11,651 nucleotides of DNA from Gammaproteobacteria bacterium (GTDB lineage Bacteria; Pseudomonadota; Gammaproteobacteria; Pseudomonadales; Oleiphilaceae): positions 1-11,651 of the forward strand of contig RFIV01000118.1 in assembly GCA_003695085.1 (NCBI GenBank), in the 5' to 3' direction. Both the position numbers and the translations under genes were made by a program. Position 1 is the first letter of the stretch, and every line of letters begins with the position of its first letter. Shown here piece after piece: positions 6,933 through 11,651 of this stretch. Under the pieces are notes generated by a model. It saw only the letters and a program-made list of their open reading frames with translations. It was not told where the DNA came from and made no database searches.

Positions 6933-7008
6933 TGGCGTCCCCTAGGGGAGTCGAACCCCTGTTACCGCCGTGAAAGGGCGGTGTCCTAGGCCTCTAGACG
7001 AAGGGGAC
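6933..7008 (-). tRNA. tRNA-Glu (anticodon TTC)
   Basis: The minus strand contains a 76-nt tRNA with encoded CCA. Acceptor GTCCCCT pairs with AGGGGAC, then discriminator G and CCA. The anticodon arm CCGCC-CTTTCAC-GGCGG places TTC at 34-36, and the T-arm is AGGGGTTCGACTCCCCT. It is nearly identical to the E. coli tRNA-Glu(UUC), including the TTCGTCTAGAGGCC D-region. It is the first gene of the two-tRNA transcription unit and is preceded by a strong promoter. Confidence 0.98.
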
Positions 7009-7028
7009 GCAAGGACAAGATGCGGCGC

Positions 7029-7057
7029 ATGATAGTAACGTCGTGACGCCGAGTCAA
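7029..7057 (-). promoter_or_regulatory. strong sigma-70 promoter of the tRNA-Glu/tRNA-Gly operon
   Basis: On the minus strand TTGACT (7052-7057) and TATCAT (7029-7034) are exactly 17 bp apart. The -10 box is followed by GCGCCGC, a GC-rich discriminator of the kind seen at stable-RNA promoters under ppGpp/DksA (stringent) control. An A-rich GGAAAATA stretch just upstream of the -35 could act as a proximal UP element. The predicted start near 7022 lies about 14 nt before the mature tRNA-Glu 5' end. Confidence 0.85.
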
Positions 7058-7063
7058 GCGTAT

Positions 7064-7092
7064 TTTCCGAGATGCTCAGCATCGTCTATACT
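7064..7092 (+). promoter_or_regulatory. predicted promoter of the 259-aa membrane protein gene
   Basis: On the plus strand TATACT (7087-7092) is a good -10 box. A 17-bp spacer places TTTCCG (7064-7069) at -35, which is a poor match, so activation or extended contacts may be needed. The candidate lies back-to-back with the tRNA promoter, with only 6 bp between the two -35 boxes. A leader of about 28 nt would precede the ATG at 7127. Confidence 0.55.
7071..7083. repeat. 13-nt perfect palindrome in the promoter spacer
   Basis: GATGCT-C-AGCATC has perfect 6-bp arms around one central base. It sits entirely within the 17-bp spacer of the predicted plus-strand promoter, a position where a bound protein would block or bend the promoter. 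A second short palindrome, TCAGCTGA, follows at 7092-7099 over the -10 end. The regulator is unknown. Confidence 0.4.
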
Positions 7093-7126
7093 CAGCTGAA
7101 CGATAACAAACAGGAAGTCGTGCAGC

Positions 7127-7906
7127 ATGACTGCCACCCAAGTTACTCTGGCCATTGGCATACTCGTTCTGGTCACTGTGGTCATTGTCTATTTTGTGCG
7201 CGCCCGCGAAAAAGCACGTATCGAGCAGGCTCGCCTTCTTCACTCTCTTCAGCAGCGCCTGCGCCGCCTGATGAGACTGGTATCCGACCTGCCGGCCCAG
7301 TACAGCACTCCCGACATCAAGGCGCTGATACTGAGAGAGGCCGAGGAGACACTCAATCAGATCCGGACCATCGACCCGCGCCCGGAATACGATGAGCACG
7401 CCATTACACTCAAGGCTTACGGAGAAAATCTCAATGCCGGCGAAGGGGTGAAAATCAAGCCGGTCACGCAACCGGACAAGGCCAAGGAAATCCGTAAATT
7501 GCTGGAGGCGCTGTACAAGTTCATTGACAGTCAGGTCAGGAAGAAACGGCTGGATCCGGCTACCGGCAAGAAACACCTCGCCCAGACGGCCTTTCTGATG
7601 GCCAAGTGCATGGCAGATGTACACACCCACCGTGCCAAAAAAGCCGCTGACTCAGGCAAACCCCGGGTGGCCATTCACCACTACCACGAAGCCATCGCAC
7701 TGATGGAGAAGCTCAGCAACAACCCCCTGGCCGCCAAGCACATTGTCGTCTATCGAAAACGTATGGCTGAACTTGAAAAGCAGGCCGAAGAGGCGCTCCG
7801 GGCCGCCGCCCCCGCCAAGGAAGACAAGGCGGCCAAGCTCAATGAAGAATGGGAGAAAGCCCTCTCGGAAGACGATTCGTGGAAGAAAAAGCAGACCTAT
7901 GACTGA
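7127..7906 (+). CDS. membrane-anchored helical hypothetical protein
   Basis: I do not recognise a named family. The 259 residues start with five neutral residues and one hydrophobic helix (about 6-23, VTLAIGILVLVTVVIVYF). RAREKAR follows, so by the positive-inside rule the rest should be cytoplasmic. The soluble part is helical and highly charged: an Arg/Leu-rich stretch (30-52), a middle region with repeated Lys/Glu pairs (75-150), a conserved-looking HLAQTAFLMAKCMADVHTHRAKKAADSG segment read in parts around 148-175 with several His and one Cys, and a Lys/Glu/Ala-rich tail (210-259). Two helical pairs around 150-215 are reminiscent of TPR-like repeats, but no consensus is met. The ATG has AGGAAG 9 nt upstream. 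It precedes the hybrid kinase by 66 bp on the same strand and shares its CGTCTATACT promoter element, so a functional link is plausible but unproven. Confidence 0.85.
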   Translation: MTATQVTLAIGILVLVTVVIVYFVRAREKARIEQARLLHSLQQRLRRLMRLVSDLPAQYSTPDIKALILREAEETLNQIRTIDPRPEYDEHAITLKAYGENLNAGEGVKIKPVTQPDKAKEIRKLLEALYKFIDSQVRKKRLDPATGKKHLAQTAFLMAKCMADVHTHRAKKAADSGKPRVAIHHYHEAIALMEKLSNNPLAAKHIVVYRKRMAELEKQAEEALRAAAPAKEDKAAKLNEEWEKALSEDDSWKKKQTYD

Positions 7907-7922
7907 AGCTGTGCTTCCCCTG

Positions 7923-7952
7923 CAAATGGCGTCTATACTTCAACAAATGGCG
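7923..7952 (+). promoter_or_regulatory. direct repeats flanking a -10 box before the hybrid kinase gene
   Basis: The 9-bp sequence CAAATGGCG occurs at 7923-7931 and again at 7944-7952, a 21-bp period that puts both copies on the same DNA face. Between them is CGTCTATACT (7930-7939, first base overlapping the left repeat), whose TATACT resembles a sigma-70 -10 box. No good -35 box is visible. The arrangement looks like a regulator-controlled promoter with a start about 25 nt before the GTG at 7973. Confidence 0.45.
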
Positions 7953-7972
7953 ACTGATCAGGCACGTCGGGC

Positions 7973-10381
7973 GTGAATCTGAAATTTACCAACAGGCTGT
8001 CCTTCCGGCTGGCCCGCAATGCGGTCCTGATCGCCCTGTTTCTGGGCATATTGCTCAGCCTGGTTCAGGTGCTGATCGACTACCTGAATGAAAAATCGTC
8101 CCTGGATAAGGAAATTCGGGCTGTCATCAGCATCAGCCATGCCCCCGCCTCCCAGATTGCCTACAACATTGATGCCCGTCTGGCCGAGGAGCTTCTGGAG
8201 GGACTGCTGAAACACCCGGCCATTGTCCATGCCGAGATCGTTGACACCGACAAGCGGGTTCTGGCCACGCGACAACGTGAACGCCATATATCCAACTATC
8301 GCTGGCTGAGCGACATGCTGTTCGGACGCGACCGAACATACAGCGAGGCGCTGTATGTTCAGCAACTGGACGATGTCAAGCTCGGCGACCTCACGGTCAT
8401 CGCAGACACCTATCCGGCCGGCGCAGATTTTCTGCAACGTGCTGCCTTCACACTGCTTTCCGGCTTCGTACGCAGTCTCGTACTGTCCGCAGTGCTGCTC
8501 ATTCTCTTCTACACCATGCTGACGCAACCCTTGCTCAAGGTGATCGAGGCGGTGGCAGAGGTTGACCCGGACGAGCCCGAAAAAATCAGGCTTCCGGTTC
8601 CAGCCGGGCATGAGCACGATGAAATCGGCGTATTGGTGCGCGCCACCAATCAGCAACTTCAGGCCATTGAGCAGAGCCTGGCCAAGCTCAGACAAGCCGA
8701 GTCACGCCTGAAGGGATATTCGGAACAACTCGAACAGATTGTCGAGGTGCGCACAAAGGAACTGTCGGAAAAGAACCGACAGCTCATCAAAACCAACCAC
8801 GACTTGCGCATTGCCAAGGAAGATGCCGTTCGGCGCGCCAAATCGCGTGCTGATTTTCTCGCCAGCATGAGCCATGAAATCCGCACGCCGTTCAATGGCG
8901 TGCTGGGCATGATCAGCCTGACTCTTGAAGAGCCGCTGACCGACCGGCAACGCGAACAACTCAACGTCGCCTATCAGTCCGGCTTGGCTCTGCTGGAGCT
9001 GCTCAACGATATTCTCGATATCTCAAAGGTTGAAGCCGGCAAGCTCACACTTGAGCATATCCCCTTCAGCCTGCGCAAGATCGTGGAAGACACGGCACGA
9101 TTGCTGGCCAACAATGCGCACGCCAAGGGCATTGCCGTGCATACGGATATTCCACCTGATTTTCCGGAAACGTTTGTGGGCGATCCGACCCGAATGCGTC
9201 AGGTCATTTCCAATCTTGTCAGCAACGCCATCAAGTTCACGGAAGAAGGTCACGTCACCGTCAGGGTACGCTTAGATGCCTCAGGACAAACCCTCATTGA
9301 GGTGATCGATACCGGTATCGGCATTGCCGAAGACGCACTGAACGATATTTTTTCTCCGTTCTCTCAGGCCGATGCGGGCACCACACGCAAGTACGGAGGA
9401 ACGGGACTCGGCCTGACACTCTGCCGCCACCTGGTATCTCACATGCATGGGCAGATTACAGTCAGCTCAAAGGTTGGCCTGGGCAGCCGTTTTCAGGTCA
9501 CCCTGCCGCTGACCATTGTCGAGGAGCCCGCCCGGGACACCCCGGAAGAAAAACCGCTGGCAGGCCAGCCTTTCACTCTCATCTCCCGCGCTGGCAACCC
9601 CTTCACAGAAGTACTCGATCACTATCTCCGCTACTGGGGCGCGTCGGTCACCCGTTACAGCTATCACACCCTGGAGTCATTGGATTACAACCACCTCGAA
9701 CTGCCCGGGCAGGCCAACGTCGTGATTGACTCACGTGCGCTGCTGCCTCTCATCAATCAGCGCCTGAAGGCAGATTCCAGGGTCATTCTGACCACGCATA
9801 CGCATATCAGCGCGTCGAAAGAGGCGCTCGAAAAAATGGGGATTCAGGTCGTCCTCAGCGCACCTTTCGTCCGCGACCGGGTCCTCAGACAACTTGCAGA
9901 TCGCACGTCAGAAACCGAGCCATCCGGCAAGGATGAGCACTCAACCTCCCTGAAGACCGTTTCCGCCCGCATTCTTCTGGTCGAAGACAACCGGGTGAAT
10001 CAAATGGTCGCCCGCACCATTCTCAAGAAACTGGGCTATGACGTGGTGGTGGCCAACAATGGTCGGGAAGCACTGGATATTCTGAGTACCGATCATTTCG
10101 ATCTGATTCTGATGGATTGCCATATGCCCATCATGGACGGCTACGAGGCCTCCAGACTGATACGGCAACGCCCGGAGTATGACCGGACGCCCATTATCGC
10201 TGTTACCGCCAACGTCATGCGGGGTGACAAGGAAAAGTGCTTTGGCGCAGGCATGAACGATTACATTACCAAACCCTATGAAAAGGACGTTCTGCTCAGG
10301 AAATTGCAGACCTGGCTCAGCCGCGGCAACTCAGCCAAAGCACAAAAGCACCCGGATGATCGTGACAGCGCCTCAGCCTGA
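7973..10381 (+). CDS. hybrid sensor histidine kinase with degenerate and intact receivers
   Basis: This is an inner-membrane sensor that should autophosphorylate and pass phosphate to its own receiver. Of 802 residues, two membrane helices (about 15-36 and 160-184) enclose a roughly 120-residue periplasmic domain. HAMP (184-236, with DEIG) and a coiled coil (235-295) follow. HisKA has SMSHEIRTPFNG with His301. HATPase has N-box NLVSNAIKF (Asn418), DTGIGI (Asp446) and GGTGLGL (475-481). A degenerate receiver (about 532-645) comes next, then an intact receiver (665-785) with Glu671/Asp672, phospho-acceptor Asp715, Thr745 and Lys767. The layout resembles BarA/GacS, but the HPt domain is missing and the N-terminus differs, so I give no symbol. 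A TGA in frame at 7955-7957 leaves the GTG at 7973 as the first start; its ribosome-binding site is poor. The last 9 bp overlap the convergent MarR gene. Confidence 0.93.
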   Translation: MNLKFTNRLSFRLARNAVLIALFLGILLSLVQVLIDYLNEKSSLDKEIRAVISISHAPASQIAYNIDARLAEELLEGLLKHPAIVHAEIVDTDKRVLATRQRERHISNYRWLSDMLFGRDRTYSEALYVQQLDDVKLGDLTVIADTYPAGADFLQRAAFTLLSGFVRSLVLSAVLLILFYTMLTQPLLKVIEAVAEVDPDEPEKIRLPVPAGHEHDEIGVLVRATNQQLQAIEQSLAKLRQAESRLKGYSEQLEQIVEVRTKELSEKNRQLIKTNHDLRIAKEDAVRRAKSRADFLASMSHEIRTPFNGVLGMISLTLEEPLTDRQREQLNVAYQSGLALLELLNDILDISKVEAGKLTLEHIPFSLRKIVEDTARLLANNAHAKGIAVHTDIPPDFPETFVGDPTRMRQVISNLVSNAIKFTEEGHVTVRVRLDASGQTLIEVIDTGIGIAEDALNDIFSPFSQADAGTTRKYGGTGLGLTLCRHLVSHMHGQITVSSKVGLGSRFQVTLPLTIVEEPARDTPEEKPLAGQPFTLISRAGNPFTEVLDHYLRYWGASVTRYSYHTLESLDYNHLELPGQANVVIDSRALLPLINQRLKADSRVILTTHTHISASKEALEKMGIQVVLSAPFVRDRVLRQLADRTSETEPSGKDEHSTSLKTVSARILLVEDNRVNQMVARTILKKLGYDVVVANNGREALDILSTDHFDLILMDCHMPIMDGYEASRLIRQRPEYDRTPIIAVTANVMRGDKEKCFGAGMNDYITKPYEKDVLLRKLQTWLSRGNSAKAQKHPDDRDSASA

Positions 10382-10816
10382 TGCCGCCTCAAGTTGCCTC
10401 AGAAGCGCCTGAAGTTCGCTTCGCCAGTGCAGGATTCTCTCCGGCTCCGAACGAGTCTGACACAACAGTTGCGCAGGCACGTCGGCTGCCTGGGCTTCGA
10501 GTGCCCGCCCTGCCTCAGTCAGATACACCCTGACCACACGCTCATCGCCGGATGACCGTCTGCGGGCCACCTGCCCGTGCTCCTCAAGCCGCTTGAGCAG
10601 CGGCGTCACCGTCCCCGTATCGAGCTTCAGGCGCGAGCAGACATGAGACACGGGCACGCCCTCACCACGCTCGTCTTCCCAGAGCACCAGCATGACCAGG
10701 TATTGGGGATAGGTCAGCCCCAGCTCATCCAGCAGCGGGCGATACAACTGCGTCATGCGCCGCGAAGCGGCATAGAGCAGAAAGCACAGCTGATTGTCGA
10801 GCCGGAGCGATTCCAT
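10373..10816 (-). CDS. OhrR/OspR-type MarR family peroxide-sensing repressor
   Basis: This is a DNA-binding repressor of the OhrR branch of MarR, expected to release its operator when a cysteine is oxidised by hydroperoxide. The 147 residues start LRLDNQLCFLLYAASR, with Cys11 in the position of the OhrR sensing cysteine, followed by the signature LYRPLLDELGLTYPQYLVMLVLWE. The winged helix (about 53-100) includes the recognition region LDTGTVTPLLKRLEEHG and the wing RRRSSGDERVVRVYLT. Cys119, 108 residues after Cys11, could be the partner cysteine of a two-Cys OhrR (Cys22/Cys127 in Xanthomonas); Cys60 is extra. It starts 3 bp after gpx, so it is in the gpx operon and probably autoregulated. The ospR-gpx pair of Pseudomonas aeruginosa is the closest known parallel; OhrR proper usually sits beside ohr. 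Confidence 0.9.
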   Translation of the reverse strand: MESLRLDNQLCFLLYAASRRMTQLYRPLLDELGLTYPQYLVMLVLWEDERGEGVPVSHVCSRLKLDTGTVTPLLKRLEEHGQVARRRSSGDERVVRVYLTEAGRALEAQAADVPAQLLCQTRSEPERILHWRSELQALLRQLEAASG

Positions 10817-10819
10817 GGT

Positions 10820-11302
10820 TCACGCCTCAAGCAGCTTGAGGATATCTTTCTCGATTTCTTCAGGTTTGGTGGTCGGCGGGTATCGCTTGAGCACCTTGCC
10901 CGTCTGGTCCACCAGAAACTTGGTAAAGTTCCACTTGATCGCTTCCGATCCCATCAGTCCCGGAGCTGCTTTCTTCAGGAACTTGTACAGGGGCTGGGTA
11001 TTCGGCCCGTTGACATCCCCTTTCTTGTGCATGGGGAAAGTCACGCCGTAATTCAGCGAACAGAATTCTGCAATTTCCTTCTCGTCACCCGGTTCCTGAC
11101 TCATGAACTGGTTGCACGGAAATCCCAGCACTACGAGTCCCTTGTCCTTGTACTTCTGGTACAACTTCTCCAGTCCCTCAAACTGAGGCGTAAAGCCGCA
11201 CTTGCTCGCCGTATTGACGATCAGCATGACCTTGCCCTCATATTCCTTCAACGGGTATGTGCGACCCTGAATGTCAGTGACTTCAATATCATAGATGGAC
11301 AT
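10820..11302 (-). CDS. gpx: glutathione peroxidase family protein (Cys type)
   Basis: This is a thiol peroxidase of the glutathione peroxidase superfamily, reducing hydrogen or organic hydroperoxides. The 160 residues have no signal peptide, so it is cytoplasmic. The catalytic tetrad is visible: Cys35 in VNTASKCGFTPQ (Cys, not selenocysteine), Gln65 in GFPCNQF, and Trp124/Asn125 in WNFTKFL. Cys81 lies 46 residues after Cys35, the same spacing as the peroxidatic and resolving cysteines (36/82) of yeast Gpx3, so the physiological donor may be thioredoxin rather than glutathione. The ATG at 11300-11302 has an AGGAG site 6 nt upstream. It is the first gene of an operon with the OhrR/OspR-type repressor, behind a promoter containing a perfect 18-bp palindrome. 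Confidence 0.95.
   Translation of the reverse strand: MSIYDIEVTDIQGRTYPLKEYEGKVMLIVNTASKCGFTPQFEGLEKLYQKYKDKGLVVLGFPCNQFMSQEPGDEKEIAEFCSLNYGVTFPMHKKGDVNGPNTQPLYKFLKKAAPGLMGSEAIKWNFTKFLVDQTGKVLKRYPPTTKPEEIEKDILKLLEA
10825..10841 (-). promoter_or_regulatory. hairpin hiding the ribosome-binding site of the MarR gene
   Basis: At the 3' end of gpx the minus strand reads CCTCAAG-CTG-CTTGAGG, a perfect 7-bp stem with a 3-nt loop. The second arm contains the GAGG that lies 8 nt upstream of the repressor's ATG (10814-10816). Ribosomes finishing gpx would open the stem, so repressor translation may be coupled to gpx translation. Confidence 0.5.
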
Positions 11303-11312
11303 GACGCTCTCC

Positions 11313-11324
11313 TATTGCGCGATA
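11313..11324. promoter_or_regulatory. secondary operator-like half-palindrome in the gpx leader
   Basis: TATTGCGCGATA is an imperfect 12-bp palindrome (one mismatched pair) that resembles the core of the stronger site, TATTGTGCACAATA. Its centre is 16 bp from that of the main palindrome. It could be a weaker second binding site for the same repressor, placed between the predicted start and the gpx ribosome-binding site. Confidence 0.35.
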
Positions 11325-11325
11325 T

Positions 11326-11343
11326 TATATTGTGCACAATATA
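11326..11343. promoter_or_regulatory. 18-bp palindromic operator, probable OhrR/OspR-type binding site
   Basis: TATATTGTGCACAATATA is a perfect 18-bp palindrome. It covers the downstream part of the predicted -10 box and the expected start region of the gpx-marR operon. Size, AT-rich symmetric arms and position fit a MarR-family repressor dimer site. The assignment to the operon's own repressor is inference. Confidence 0.7.
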
Positions 11344-11364
11344 TCAGGGCGCCTGCCCTGTCAA
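11336..11364 (-). promoter_or_regulatory. promoter of the gpx-marR operon
   Basis: On the minus strand a consensus TTGACA (11359-11364) is followed after 17 bp by TATTGT (11336-11341). A better-looking TATAAT at 11324-11329 has no -35 box at the right distance. The predicted start is near 11329, giving a leader of about 27 nt. The operator palindrome overlaps the -10 box, so repressor binding should exclude RNA polymerase. Confidence 0.7.
11345..11360 (-). repeat. GC-rich inverted repeat between the last gene and gpx
   Basis: CAGGGC-GCCT-GCCCTG has perfect 6-bp arms and a 4-nt loop. It occupies most of the spacer of the gpx promoter and lies 15 bp after the stop of the upstream gene. On the minus strand it is followed by ATATATTGTG, which is not a proper T-run. 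It may be a weak terminator for the upstream gene or a second regulatory element. Confidence 0.4.
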
Positions 11365-11374
11365 ACATGCTTTA

Positions 11375-11651
11375 TCATTCGAGCCCGTATTCTTCCCGAA
11401 GGGTCTCGAAGAATCCCTGCGATTCCAATGTGTCCAGCCAGCCATTAACCTGCTCGACGGTCACCGGCCCCTCTTCACGAATCAGGATCTGATGCCGATA
11501 CCTCTGATCAAGGCGCTCAGAGATCAACAACAGTTCGCGCTTGGAGGGGTTCTCCCGGAGAAAATGATGGACGTAGGCGCGAGGAAGAACCGCTACCACC
11601 TTCTGATCCGGCTCGGACAACAGCACCGCACGCAAACTGCCCATATGACTC
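11375..11651 (-). CDS. C-terminal part of a possible family-3 solute-binding protein
   Basis: The frame is open from the window edge to the TGA at 11375-11377, giving at least 91 residues. An ATG at 11642-11644 exists, but the frame continues upstream of it and no ribosome-binding site can be judged, so I treat the gene as truncated by the window. The end, RHQILIREEGPVTVEQVNGWLDTLESQGFFETLREEYGLE read in parts, has the character of the last helices of family-3 periplasmic solute-binding proteins: a strand with polar charged residues, then a helix with Trp/Leu spacing and a final Gly-Phe-Phe...Tyr-Gly-Leu. The match is from general pattern only. It is 72 bp upstream of gpx, which has its own promoter, so a link to the peroxide operon is not implied. 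Confidence 0.5.
   Translation of the reverse strand, partial: SHMGSLRAVLLSEPDQKVVAVLPRAYVHHFLRENPSKRELLLISERLDQRYRHQILIREEGPVTVEQVNGWLDTLESQGFFETLREEYGLE

Noticed and set aside
7076..7630. A 184-codon minus-strand frame opposite the membrane-protein gene
   Set aside because: The plus-strand gene has a ribosome-binding site, a membrane helix and a charged helical body, while the minus-strand frame has none of these.
7958..8695. A 245-codon minus-strand frame opposite the hybrid kinase
   Set aside because: Antisense to the sensor region of the kinase, which has clear domain motifs; no start signals.
1..11651. Search for CRISPR arrays, insertion sequences, toxin-antitoxin pairs or prophage genes
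   Set aside because: No regularly spaced repeats, terminal inverted repeats with a transposase, or phage-like proteins were seen on either strand.

Overview
The window is chromosomal DNA from a GC-rich gammaproteobacterium. The evidence is the conserved order pyrG-kdsA-eno-ftsB-ispD-ispF-truD-surE, typical of the Pseudomonas/Marinobacter/Halomonas side of the class (in E. coli, kdsA lies elsewhere). The CTP synthase, enolase and metal-independent KdsA sequences and the tRNA-Gly(CCC) and tRNA-Glu(TTC) genes agree with this. Genus cannot be fixed by eye.

Positions 1-6569, minus strand: a housekeeping cluster read right to left. pyrG (CTP synthase) has its own promoter at 6641-6669 and is followed by a strong intrinsic terminator (4868-4907). 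Then come kdsA (Kdo-8-phosphate synthase), eno (enolase), ftsB (divisome), ispD and ispF (MEP isoprenoid pathway), truD (tRNA pseudouridine-13 synthase) and the first 26 codons of surE. The last four genes overlap by 8-23 bp, which suggests translational coupling.

Positions 6570-7126: regulatory and RNA region. A minus-strand tRNA-Glu(TTC)/tRNA-Gly(CCC) pair has a near-consensus promoter with a GC-rich discriminator. The inter-tRNA spacer carries complementary 7-nt ends next to the mature tRNA termini. A plus-strand promoter candidate with a 13-nt palindrome in its spacer lies back-to-back with the tRNA promoter.

Positions 7127-10381, plus strand: an unrecognised membrane-anchored, helical, charged protein of 259 aa, then an 802-aa hybrid sensor histidine kinase. 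The kinase has a periplasmic sensor, HAMP, HisKA, HATPase, a degenerate receiver and an intact receiver, but no HPt domain, and no response regulator lies beside it. Both genes are preceded by the same CGTCTATACT element. At the kinase gene this element lies between 9-bp direct repeats spaced 21 bp apart. This pair is the best candidate here for an undescribed signalling unit.

Positions 10373-11374, minus strand: a peroxide-response operon. A Cys-type glutathione peroxidase gene is followed 3 bp later by an OhrR/OspR-type MarR repressor with a candidate sensing cysteine. An 18-bp perfect palindrome overlaps the -10 box of the operon promoter and is the probable autoregulatory operator. The repressor gene ends inside the 3' end of the kinase gene (9-bp convergent overlap).

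Positions 11375-11651, minus strand: the C-terminal end of a protein that may be a family-3 solute-binding protein. No insertion sequence, prophage gene, CRISPR array or obvious transfer signal was seen.
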